Shown here: in pieces, positions 47,559 to 54,511 of the stretch | Layout of the letters: every line of letters begins with the position of its first letter | Numbering within the stretch: the stretch's first letter is position 1 | DNA from: Methylococcales bacterium | GTDB lineage: Bacteria > Pseudomonadota > Gammaproteobacteria > Methylococcales > Methylomonadaceae | Direction: 5' to 3' | Length of the DNA stretch: 64,000 nt | NCBI GenBank assembly: GCA_028712795.1 | Contig: JAQTPT010000014.1 | Coordinates: 1-64,000, forward strand | Notes under the pieces: model-generated | The model's input: the letters and a program-made list of their open reading frames with translations, nothing else | Told to the model about the DNA's origin: nothing | Database searches by the model: none | Translations under genes and position numbers: made by a program

Positions 47559-47990
47559 AGGTTTCAAATCGAATAGCTTTCTCCGCTAAATGAGGAAAAC
47601 TTTTTTCATAGACGTATCCCTGCTCGGGTGTTCGTAGACTTTAAGGTCGCTAAGGATAGGGATAGTGGAATTGCGTGATATTTTTAAACCGGCATTCTAT
47701 GTAAATCAATATCTTATTGATATTTAATGATAGGTGTTTATTGTGTTCAAACTTCAATATTGCGTCACAGGCGTCAGATGCGAGGTAAAAGTTAAGTGGC
47801 GGTAAGTACCTAGGGTTGACGTAAACCCTTAAGTGACATAAGGTTAGCGCTGTTTATTGAGGCGCAAAATGATTACGGCGAAATCCTTCGAAAACGGCCA
47901 GTATCAAACGATTTGAATTACTAACGATTCTGAGTTTTCAAAAGTTCTAAATTTAAAATTGATTAAATCCAAACAAATAACACTAAAGGT
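47559..47990. other. intergenic region between BREX and lpdA
   Basis: 430 bases without a supported gene. A weak inverted pair AGGGTT/AACCCT around 47812-47829 lacks a T-run and is not a convincing terminator. The A/T-rich end (47935-47980) probably holds the lpdA promoter. No attachment site or integrase that would explain the arrival of the BREX operon is visible here. Confidence 0.4.
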
Positions 47991-49388
47991 ATGCAATTGA
48001 AAACACAAGTTCTGGTGCTGGGCGGCGGTCCTGGCGGTTATACGGCCGCGTTTCGCGCGGCTGATTTAGGCAAGCAGGTTACCCTGGTTGAACGTTATCC
48101 GGTGTTGGGCGGCGTTTGTTTGAATGTCGGATGCATCCCTTCAAAAACCTTGCTGCATGTGGCTAATGTATTAAATGAAGCCAGGGAATTAAGTCCGGCT
48201 GGGATTAATTTTGTCGAACCCGAGGTTAATCTTGGACAACTGCGGGAATGGAAAAACAAAGTCAGTTCCCAGCTCAATACCGGCCTGGCGGCGTTGGCAA
48301 AACAGCGCAATGTCACGGTTGTTAATGGCACAGGGAAGTTTGTGTCGGATACGCAGGTTCAGGTTGAATCTCAGTTAATAGAGTTTGAGCAGGCCATTAT
48401 CGCCGTCGGGTCCCAACCGGTAAAAATACCCTCATTTCCCAATGATGACCCAAGATTAATGGACTCAACCGATGCCCTTAATCTTGAAGATATTCCCAAA
48501 AAATTATTGATTGTCGGCGGCGGGATTATCGGCCTGGAAATGGCGACCGTTTATAACGCGCTGGGCAGTAAAATCACCATTGTTGAAATGCAGGATCAAA
48601 TCATCCCCGGCTGTGATAAGGATTTGGTCAAACCGCTTATGACAAAAATCAAAAAGGACTATGACAATATCTTTTTGGACACCTGCGTTAAAAGCATTGA
48701 ACCTGCAACTGACGGCTTGAAAGTCACCTTTGAAGGTAAATCCGCGCCGGAATCCGAAGTCTTCGATAAAGTGCTGGTCGCTGTAGGCCGCAGACCCAAT
48801 GGCCTTTTGATTGATGCCGGTAAAGCCGGGGTTAATGTCGATGAGCGGGGATTTATCCCGGTTGATAAACAACAGCGCACCAACGTAAAACATATTTTTG
48901 CCATTGGCGATGTGGTTGGTAATCCCATGCTGGCGCACAAAGCCACCCATGAAGGCAAAATAGCCGCCGAGGTGATTGCGGGCATGGCTACCGGGTGGCA
49001 GGCGTTGACGATTCCTTCCGTGGCTTATACCGACCCTGAAATTGCCTGGATGGGTTTGACTGAAAACGACGCCAAAGCGCAAGGCATAGACTATGAAAAA
49101 GCCGCGTTTCCGTGGGCGGCCAGCGGCCGTTCGTTGAGCATAGGGCGCAAGGAAGGCGTAACCAAATTGCTTTCCGATAAAAAAACCGGACGTATCCTGG
49201 GTGCGGGCATCGTCGGCACCCATGCCGGTGAATTGATAGCAGAAGCGGTGCTGGCGCTGGAAATGGGTGCCACTGTTGAAGACCTGGCCTTAACGGTTCA
49301 TGCGCATCCTACCTTGGCGGAAACCCTGGGCTTGTCGGCAGAAATGATTGAAGGCACCATTACCGATCTTTTTATTAAAAAACGATAA
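47991..49388 (+). CDS. lpdA: dihydrolipoyl dehydrogenase
   Basis: The E3 flavoprotein of 2-oxoacid dehydrogenase complexes, reoxidising dihydrolipoamide with NAD. 465 residues. FAD motif GGGPGGYTAAFRAADLG, redox-active disulfide in GGVCLNVGCIPSK (Cys43, Cys48), NAD motif IVGGGIIGLEMATVY, second FAD motif FAIGDVVGNPMLAHKA, and the C-terminal catalytic HAHPTLAET. There is no N-terminal lipoyl domain. No other complex subunit is adjacent in this window; its start follows a gap, so it may be a stand-alone copy. Confidence 0.94.
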   Translation: MQLKTQVLVLGGGPGGYTAAFRAADLGKQVTLVERYPVLGGVCLNVGCIPSKTLLHVANVLNEARELSPAGINFVEPEVNLGQLREWKNKVSSQLNTGLAALAKQRNVTVVNGTGKFVSDTQVQVESQLIEFEQAIIAVGSQPVKIPSFPNDDPRLMDSTDALNLEDIPKKLLIVGGGIIGLEMATVYNALGSKITIVEMQDQIIPGCDKDLVKPLMTKIKKDYDNIFLDTCVKSIEPATDGLKVTFEGKSAPESEVFDKVLVAVGRRPNGLLIDAGKAGVNVDERGFIPVDKQQRTNVKHIFAIGDVVGNPMLAHKATHEGKIAAEVIAGMATGWQALTIPSVAYTDPEIAWMGLTENDAKAQGIDYEKAAFPWAASGRSLSIGRKEGVTKLLSDKKTGRILGAGIVGTHAGELIAEAVLALEMGATVEDLALTVHAHPTLAETLGLSAEMIEGTITDLFIKKR

Positions 49389-49411
49389 CTACTCAGAAGC
49401 AAAAATGCAAC

Positions 49412-49430
49412 GCCACAGATTCACTGATTA
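49412..49430 (+). repeat. left inverted repeat of the GxxExxY cassette
   Basis: GCCACAGATTCACTGATTA at 49412-49430 is the inverted partner of 49819-49837 with one mismatch in 19. It lies 5 bases before the start codon of the GxxExxY gene. Similar ATCTGTG-type repeats often border these genes in bacterial genomes, from general recollection. Confidence 0.75.
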
Positions 49431-49435
49431 AACAA

Positions 49436-49822
49436 ATGAAATATTCTGAAAAGGAATATCCATTACAAAAAGAATGCTATCAAATTATAGGGATATGTAT
49501 GGAAGTTCATCGAATTTTGGGGAAGGGCTTATTGGAAATAGTTTATAAGGGCGCTATTGAATACGAGTTTAATAACCAGAAGATTCCTTATGAACGAGAG
49601 AAGAAATATGCAGTTGAATATAAAGGAACAATTCTGCCTCATTATTTTTTTGCCGATTTTGTGTTGTTTGACAAAATTATTTTGGAAGTCAAGTCCCGAA
49701 AAGGAATAGTTGATGAACATTATAGTTGGGTCATAAATTATTTAGGCATATCTAAATGTCCATTAGGCTTAATTATCAACTTTGGTGAAAACTCATTAGT
49801 AACAAAAAGAGTCATTTTATAA
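49436..49822 (+). CDS. GxxExxY protein, PD-(D/E)XK nuclease-like
   Basis: A 128-residue protein of the GxxExxY family (PDDEXK_3). The name-giving motif is GLLEIVY; the nuclease-like residues follow as Asp in FADFVLFD and the pair E-x-K in IILEVKS, matching a PD-(D/E)XK active site. The end KCPLGLIINFG and RVIL is also typical. Function is unknown. The gene is framed by near-perfect 19-base inverted repeats at 49412 and 49819, suggesting it moves as a small cassette between lpdA and the DUF445 gene. It is strongly A/T-rich relative to its neighbours. Confidence 0.88.
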   Translation: MKYSEKEYPLQKECYQIIGICMEVHRILGKGLLEIVYKGAIEYEFNNQKIPYEREKKYAVEYKGTILPHYFFADFVLFDKIILEVKSRKGIVDEHYSWVINYLGISKCPLGLIINFGENSLVTKRVIL

Positions 49823-49837
49823 TCTGTGAATCTGTGG
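49819..49837 (+). repeat. right inverted repeat of the GxxExxY cassette
   Basis: TAATCTGTGAATCTGTGGC overlaps the stop codon of the GxxExxY gene (TAA at 49820-49822). Together with the left copy it brackets about 390 bases that consist only of this gene. Confidence 0.75.
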
Positions 49838-49870
49838 CAAATTTAATACGAACTGAAAAGTTAAAAAACG

Positions 49871-50596
49871 ATGAATAAACCTTTGAATAAAAGCAAGATT
49901 ACCAATCTTGTTGCTTTTGCCATCATTGTCCTCGGCTATATCAGCCCGATACTGGGGGATTTAATCAAATCCATCGGGTTTTTTGCACTGTCCGGGGCCA
50001 TCACCAACTGGCTGGCTATTTACATGCTGTTTGAGAAAGTGCCGTATTTGTACGGTTCCGGCGTTATACCCGACCGTTTTGAGGAGTTCAAAATCTCCAT
50101 CAAGCAACTCATGATGCAACAGTTTTTTACCGTCAAAAATATTGAGCAGTTTATTGAAACGGAAGAAGGGCAGGGTAGTAAGATGTTAAATCTGGAACCT
50201 TTCTTAAATGCGGTTGATTACGACCGGATTTATGAAAGCCTGGTTTCCTCCATTATGGAATCTTCTTTTGGCGGTATGTTGGTCATGATGGGTGGCCCGG
50301 ATGCTCTGGCTCCCTTAAAAGAACCCTTTACCGGAAAAATAAAAATTACTCTCGTCCAAATGATTGAGTCCGATCGTTTTAAAGAGGCGCTCAAGCACGG
50401 GCTGGATGCGCATAAAATCGGTATCGATATCATCGACAAAATTGAAACCGTCATTGATAAACGTCTGGATGAATTGACGCCGCAACTGGTTAAAGAAATG
50501 GTTGAGGCTATCATTCATGAACATTTAGGGTGGCTGGTCGTTTGGGGCGGATTTTTCGGCGGCTTGATGGGTGTGTTGTTCGCCATTATTGCCTGA
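49871..50596 (+). CDS. DUF445 family membrane protein
   Basis: A 241-residue protein with a hydrophobic start (residues 11-55, LVAFAIIVLGYISPILGDLI and GAITNWLAIYMLFEK), a soluble helical middle with the repeated element PDRFEEFKISIKQLM, and a last membrane helix (GWLVVWGGFFGGLMGVLF). The ITNWLAIYMLFEK segment is characteristic of DUF445. Function unknown. The stop codon overlaps the start of the esterase gene by one base (TGATG). Confidence 0.85.
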   Translation: MNKPLNKSKITNLVAFAIIVLGYISPILGDLIKSIGFFALSGAITNWLAIYMLFEKVPYLYGSGVIPDRFEEFKISIKQLMMQQFFTVKNIEQFIETEEGQGSKMLNLEPFLNAVDYDRIYESLVSSIMESSFGGMLVMMGGPDALAPLKEPFTGKIKITLVQMIESDRFKEALKHGLDAHKIGIDIIDKIETVIDKRLDELTPQLVKEMVEAIIHEHLGWLVVWGGFFGGLMGVLFAIIA

Positions 50597-51366
50597 TGGA
50601 AACAGTCGATTTAGCTTTTGAAGAACTGGGCAGTCCTGATAACGCGCCATTGATTGTCATGCATGGTTTTTTCGCATCGTCCCGAAACTGGCGGCATGTA
50701 GCGGAAAAACTGGCGGCCAAGTTCCATATTTACGTGCCGGATATGCGTAATCATGGCGCGTCGCCGCATCATCCAATCATGGATTATTCGGCAATGGCGG
50801 CGGATTTATTGCAGTTTATGGGTGATCACGGTTTGAAAACCGCCAGTTTGCTGGGGCACAGCATGGGCGGTAAAGTGGCAATGTGGTTCGCGCTGAATCA
50901 TCCTGAGCGCATGAATAAACTGATTGTGGCCGATATTGCCCCCGTCAGTTATAAGCATTGCTTTAACAACCTGATTCAGGCGTTAAAGGCGCTGCCGCTG
51001 CATGAAATCAGCAACCGGAAACAAGCCGAGCAACTGCTTGCTGAGGCCATTCCCGATCCCGGTTATCGTCAGTTTCTGTTGCAAAATCTTGTCCTGAAGG
51101 ATGGCGCGTATTACTGGCGCATTGATCTGGATATTTTTTACCGGACGGCGCCCAATATTATCGCCTTTCCCGATGTTGGGCATTTAACGCCGTTTACCGG
51201 AAAATCCATGTTTCTGGTCGGTGAAGACTCCGGCTATGTTAAGGCGGATAATATAAAAATACTGTTTCCGGATGCCACGCTAAGTGTGATTGCCAATGCC
51301 GGACATTGGCTGCATGTCCAACAGCCGGGTGTCTTTATAGAGCGGGTAGAGCAGTTTATACTGTAG
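50596..51366 (+). CDS. YbfF-type esterase, alpha/beta-hydrolase
   Basis: A 256-residue hydrolase starting METVDLAFEELG at 50596. The oxyanion region LIVMHGFFASSRNWRHVA, the nucleophile elbow LLGHSMGGKVAMWFAL with catalytic Ser, the motif RNHGASPHHP typical of YbfF esterases, and the late His in NAGHWLHVQQP are all present. The likely substrates are short acyl esters or thioesters. The last codon and stop (CTG TAG at 51361-51366) run into the palindromic element starting at 51363. Confidence 0.88.
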   Translation: METVDLAFEELGSPDNAPLIVMHGFFASSRNWRHVAEKLAAKFHIYVPDMRNHGASPHHPIMDYSAMAADLLQFMGDHGLKTASLLGHSMGGKVAMWFALNHPERMNKLIVADIAPVSYKHCFNNLIQALKALPLHEISNRKQAEQLLAEAIPDPGYRQFLLQNLVLKDGAYYWRIDLDIFYRTAPNIIAFPDVGHLTPFTGKSMFLVGEDSGYVKADNIKILFPDATLSVIANAGHWLHVQQPGVFIERVEQFIL

Positions 51367-51490
51367 GTTGGGTTACGACTGCATGGATGCAGGAGGTAGA
51401 GCAATACAGGAGCGATTGCCGAGCGATAACGTAACCCAACATTTGCAGCTTTGATGTGTTGGGTTACGGCTATCGCCTAAACCAACCTAC
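51363..51490. repeat. palindromic element GTAGGTTGGGTTACG type
   Basis: Outer arms GTAGGTTGG (51363-51371) and CCAACCTAC (51482-51490), and an inner hairpin CGTAACCCAACA (51430-51441) with TGTTGGGTTACG (51457-51468). The outer left arm also contains the inner motif, so four related copies alternate in orientation. About 128 bases, no gene. Its first bases form the stop codon of the esterase gene. Confidence 0.7.
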
Positions 51491-51549
51491 GGCCCTACAG
51501 GACTCAAATAACCCGTCGCGATAGCGACATCATTAAACATAAATCAACG

Positions 51550-51987
51550 ATGCTGATATATCTGGACAATTGCTGTTTTAATCGGCCTTACGACGACCAG
51601 TCTCATTCAACTATCTTTCTGGAAACCCAGGCAAAATTGGGTATTCAGGAAAATATTTTAAGTGGCAAACATGAATTGGTTTTGTCTTATATTCTGCAAT
51701 ATGAAAATGATCAAAATCCTTATATCAACCATAAACATGAAATACGAAAATGGAAGAATCATGCAAGCCATTTGGTTTCTGCATCGGCAGAAATAATTGA
51801 AAGGGCAAAGACCTATCAAACAACCGGCTTGCATTCGAAAGACGCCTTGCATTGCGCCTGCGCCGTTTCTGTTAAGGCTGATTATTTTATAACGACGGAT
51901 AAACAATTGATAAAAACAGCCCGAAAGATAACTGAGCCTAATGTTGTTAATCCGCTGACATTCATACTAGAAGAGACTAACCCATGA
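51550..51987 (+). CDS. PIN-domain protein, putative toxin
   Basis: A 145-residue PIN protein: Asp in IYLDNCCFNRPYDD, Glu in VLSYILQYEND (position less certain), Asp in HSKDALHCACAV and Asp in YFITTDKQLIKTA. The L-D-N-C-C-F-N-R-P start marks a subgroup of PIN proteins. A small helical partner follows with a 4-base ATGA overlap. If this is a TA pair, the toxin comes first. Confidence 0.8.
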   Translation: MLIYLDNCCFNRPYDDQSHSTIFLETQAKLGIQENILSGKHELVLSYILQYENDQNPYINHKHEIRKWKNHASHLVSASAEIIERAKTYQTTGLHSKDALHCACAVSVKADYFITTDKQLIKTARKITEPNVVNPLTFILEETNP

Positions 51988-52184
51988 GAACAGACAGCGA
52001 AATTATCAATAGAGGTTTTGAATCCATTTTTTCAACACTGGGTATGGTGGATGCCGAGCGATTCATCATGCTGATCAAGCGCGATAAATTCGATTATACC
52101 GAATGGCAAAAGAAACTCTGGCCTGACGAATCCGTGGAATCGCTATCGGCACAAGCGCAAAAGGCTTGGGAGCAGTCCTCATAG
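51984..52184 (+). CDS. small partner of the PIN protein, putative antitoxin
   Basis: A 66-residue protein (MRTDSEIINRGFESIFSTL, then LIKRDKFDYTEWQKKLWPDE), rich in helices and acidic at the end. It overlaps the PIN gene by ATGA. Small genes of this layout often follow this PIN subgroup, and it may be the antitoxin, but no RNA- or DNA-binding motif is seen. The stop codon TAG at 52182-52184 is the first triplet of the palindromic element that follows. Confidence 0.65.
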   Translation: MRTDSEIINRGFESIFSTLGMVDAERFIMLIKRDKFDYTEWQKKLWPDESVESLSAQAQKAWEQSS

Positions 52185-52358
52185 GGCCGTAGGGCGGATT
52201 AGACGCGCAGCCGAGAGCATTTCCGTTTTGATTGATTTATGGGCGCGTCGTAATCCGCCGTATGCGGTTTCATTCATACGGCGGATTACGACGCGCGGAA
52301 AATATTTACATGTCCGCAGCTTGCATGGTTTGCGCATCTAATCCGCCCTACGGCCCTA
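52182..52358. repeat. palindromic element TAGGGCCGTAGGGCGGATTAG type
   Basis: Outer arms at 52182-52208 and 52331-52358 match over about 26 bases with one mismatch, starting TAGGGCCGTAGGGCGG. The centre holds a perfect 22-base hairpin (52243-52264 with 52275-52296). Architecture is the same as at 51363: outer inverted pair plus an inner hairpin of a related motif (GTAATCCGCC). About 177 bases, non-coding. Confidence 0.78.
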
Positions 52359-52407
52359 AGTAGGCTTTACTTAAAAAAAACGTCAAGCGCAAGAATTATC
52401 CGTTCAA

Positions 52408-52680
52408 TCACGTCCACCCATGACTGTGGTACATTTGCTTAATTTGGTCACATTCGTCCTTGGTATTACCAGTATCCCCGTCGACATAAAGGTGGTAATA
52501 ACCTTCTGTTGGATTAATTGTAACGCTTTTAATTGCGTGGGGATTCTTCCATGCAGAATCCTCGAATTGTATGCTGGCCATCGGCACAAGATTGGTTTCA
52601 AACTCTTTTCTTACAGTCGAGTAGACATGCTTGTTACCAGGCTTGTCCCAAAAGATATGCACATCAACGATCATTTTCAT
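52408..52680 (-). CDS. small hypothetical protein, 90 residues
   Basis: A 90-residue protein (MKMIVDVHIFWDKPGNKHVYS), mixed alpha/beta composition, no signal or membrane segment. It starts in an ATGA overlap with the upstream gene at 52677, so the two are translated together. No family recognised. Pairs of small overlapping genes of this size beside toxin genes are sometimes toxin/immunity remnants, but nothing here proves that. Confidence 0.6.
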   Translation of the reverse strand: MKMIVDVHIFWDKPGNKHVYSTVRKEFETNLVPMASIQFEDSAWKNPHAIKSVTINPTEGYYHLYVDGDTGNTKDECDQIKQMYHSHGWT

Positions 52681-52916
52681 AATTTTTCCTTACCATGAAG
52701 ATAGCTACCATTTGGACCTTTATACTTAAATTGCCATTGTGTTCCATCCCATACAACATCTTCTTTTATTGCTTTGGAGCGATTTTGATAATATCCAACG
52801 CCAAGCGAACAGTCTTCAAAAATATCAAAGACATATCCGTCTATTTCCCTTGCACCAATTTTTATCCATTGCCCTTTGCTTATTTTTCCGGGGTGTTCAT
52901 ATTGGAGGAAACTCCA
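52677..52916 (-). CDS. partial ORF, C-terminal fragment of a small unknown protein
   Basis: The minus strand is open from a TAA near 52931 to TGA at 52677. The 79 codons from Trp at 52916 read as a good protein (EHPGKISKGQWIKIGAREI, DIFEDCSLGVGYYQNRSKA, VVWDGTQWQFKYKGPNG) but there is no ATG, GTG or TTG in a sensible place at the 5' end; a nearby ATG lies in another frame (MEFPPI). It is therefore probably the 3' part of a gene truncated or frameshifted at its start. It overlaps the following gene by ATGA. The family is unknown. Confidence 0.55.
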   Translation of the reverse strand, partial: WSFLQYEHPGKISKGQWIKIGAREIDGYVFDIFEDCSLGVGYYQNRSKAIKEDVVWDGTQWQFKYKGPNGSYLHGKEKL

Positions 52917-53018
52917 TGATGTTGATTTTTAAATGGATATTGTTATCGGCAACCGATTTAGTACAAGTGGTGTGCCGCTTGCTCTATGTCCGTGTATACT
53001 TGAGGACCGTTAGATATC

Positions 53019-53672
53019 TCAGTACACATCACCACGTGGCTCAAAGTTGAGCAGCGTTATATTATGATCGGATAAACACGGGTCATACAAGAGTCTATAA
53101 TCGCCTATTCTATAGCGCCAAAGGCCTTTCAGTTCCCCTGTTAGTGGTTTGACAGTGTCTCCCACGATAGTGGTTGGTGATTCCGCAATCTTTGTGAGAG
53201 CCTCAAGAACGCGGCCCTGCGTCTTTTTGTCAATCCTGGTGATTGACCTTGTGAAATCGTTGCTGATAATCAGACTCCAGCTCGGCCGCGAAGGTATGCT
53301 GAATAGGATGTTGTCAGAATAGGATGCCTTGATAGGAGCCTCATTCTTTGCCCTGATAAGGGCTTCATTCATTGCCTTGCTAGAAGCCTCATTCTTTAGG
53401 TCAAGAAATTGTTTGAAAGTTACATTTCTATCCCATAGTGCTTCTAAGGCGGCCTTGGCTTCGTCCGGCCAATCCAAAGTGACGAGTTCACCTCTTTTCA
53501 GCTCTTCCTGAGCCTGTAACGTTGCAGCTATCTCAGACGGGTATAGCGCTCCAGCAGCTTCTGCGGCCGCACGGTGGTCGCTAAGCGTTCTTGCGCCGCG
53601 AACCTCAAATGGGGTGTACTTATCGCTTACTTCAGTCTTCTTCTTAAATAGACGTATTAGCTTCTTGAGCAT
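53019..53672 (-). CDS. RelE/ParE-type toxin domain with long N-terminal extension
   Basis: A 217-residue protein. The last 85 residues are a RelE/StbE-like toxin domain (SNDFTRSITRIDKKTQGRVL, then TVKPLTGELKGLWRYRIGDY, RLLYDPCLSDHNITLLNFEP) with the LKG-x-W-R-Y-R-x-G-D-Y-R core. The first 120 residues, basic at the start (MLKKLIRLFKKK) and otherwise helical, have no known counterpart; typical RelE proteins are about 90 residues. No RelB-like antitoxin gene is adjacent, so either the N-terminal part neutralises the domain or the partner has been lost. Confidence 0.72.
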   Translation of the reverse strand: MLKKLIRLFKKKTEVSDKYTPFEVRGARTLSDHRAAAEAAGALYPSEIAATLQAQEELKRGELVTLDWPDEAKAALEALWDRNVTFKQFLDLKNEASSKAMNEALIRAKNEAPIKASYSDNILFSIPSRPSWSLIISNDFTRSITRIDKKTQGRVLEALTKIAESPTTIVGDTVKPLTGELKGLWRYRIGDYRLLYDPCLSDHNITLLNFEPRGDVY

Positions 53673-53983
53673 TGCAATTCCAAAGACATATAACAGATTA
53701 TTATTTGAGTCAGGAAAGTTTACTCTATCTTCAATCTTCGTTGATAAAATTATCTTTTAACGATAGTTAATCTATACGGATAACATGCTAATGCGTGTAA
53801 AGTGAGTAGCCTAGATGGAGCTTGCGGAATCCGGGGCTTTGTAGCTTGGCGGTTTCGTGATAGTAAACTGCCGCTATCCTCAAGCAGAGCAAAACAACCT
53901 AGCCCAAAACATCTGCTAAAATAACGGCTGTTGTCAGGTTAAGCTTTTTTTAAACGGCATTTAATAAACATAGGAACGTTATC
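53673..53983. other. intergenic region between divergent TA-like genes
   Basis: 310 bases separating the RelE-domain gene (minus) and the UPF0175 gene (plus), so both promoters lie here. A/T-rich near both ends. No open frame, hairpin or repeat stood out. TAGGAACG precedes the ATG at 53984. Confidence 0.4.
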
Positions 53984-54235
53984 ATGCATACCTTATCCTT
54001 AACTTACCCTGAGGATCTGCTAATAACATCAGGAAAATCACCGCAAGCACTCGAAAAAGAACTCATTTTTCTACTCGCGGTTAAATTATTCGAGCTGCAC
54101 CGCTTTTCTTTAGGTAAAGCCGCACAATTTTTCAATATGACTAAATTGCAATTCATGTTTGAGCTAGGACGTTTAGAAATACCTGTCATCAATCTCGATG
54201 ATGACCAAATCGCTGACGAGCTTAAGGTTGACTAA
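53984..54235 (+). CDS. UPF0175 family protein, putative antitoxin
   Basis: An 83-residue protein of the UPF0175 family. Typical features are the start LTYPEDLLITSGKSPQALEKE, a helical middle LLAVKLFELHRFSLGKAAQF with a helix-turn-helix look, and the end NLDDDQIADELK. UPF0175 proteins are usually followed by a DUF3368 PIN-like protein with which they form a TA-like pair. Here the partner follows with overlap but is truncated. Confidence 0.85.
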   Translation: MHTLSLTYPEDLLITSGKSPQALEKELIFLLAVKLFELHRFSLGKAAQFFNMTKLQFMFELGRLEIPVINLDDDQIADELKVD

Positions 54236-54452
54236 AAACACGATTGTAGGCGACACCAGTCCACTCATTGCGTTGTCGATTATTCAGCAGCTTGAGTTAT
54301 TGCCAAAACTTTACCAGCGTGTTGTTATTCCGCAGAAAGTATGGGAAGAAATAACTGTTTATGGTGCGGGTTTACCTGGTGCGTTGGCAATAAGCCAGGT
54401 AGGGTACGCATCGCGTGCATTTTTGGGGCTTGGTTTAGCCGGAACGTTTTGA
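54201..54452 (+). pseudogene. DUF3368 PIN-like toxin truncated by a palindromic element
   Basis: The frame contains the conserved DUF3368 start (IVGDTSPLIALSIIQQLELLPKLY, then VVIPQKVWEEI) including the first catalytic Asp, but after about 55 residues it runs into the palindrome at 54399 and ends at 54452. Complete DUF3368 proteins are about 150-160 residues, so the C-terminal two thirds with the other acidic residues are missing. The start is uncertain (ATG 54198, ATG 54201, or TTG 54228, which lies directly after AAGG). Confidence 0.72.
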
Positions 54453-54477
54453 AAATGGTACGCGATGCGTACCCTAC
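54399..54477. repeat. palindromic element with 18-base perfect arms
   Basis: GTAGGGTACGCATCGCGT at 54399-54416 and its exact complement at 54460-54477, about 43 bases apart. It has the same GTAGG...CCTAC ends as the elements at 51363 and 52182. It lies across the broken end of the DUF3368 gene and 35 bases upstream of ggt. Confidence 0.78.
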
Positions 54478-54511
54478 ATATCCCACCGCTTACTATCAAT
54501 CAGGTAAAAAA

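Noticed and set aside
47812..47829. Terminator after brxL
   Set aside because: The inverted AGGGTT/AACCCT pair is short and has no T-run on either strand.
52739..53050. 103-codon plus-strand ORF
   Set aside because: It is the opposite strand of the minus-strand fragment 52677-52916, which has far better protein character.
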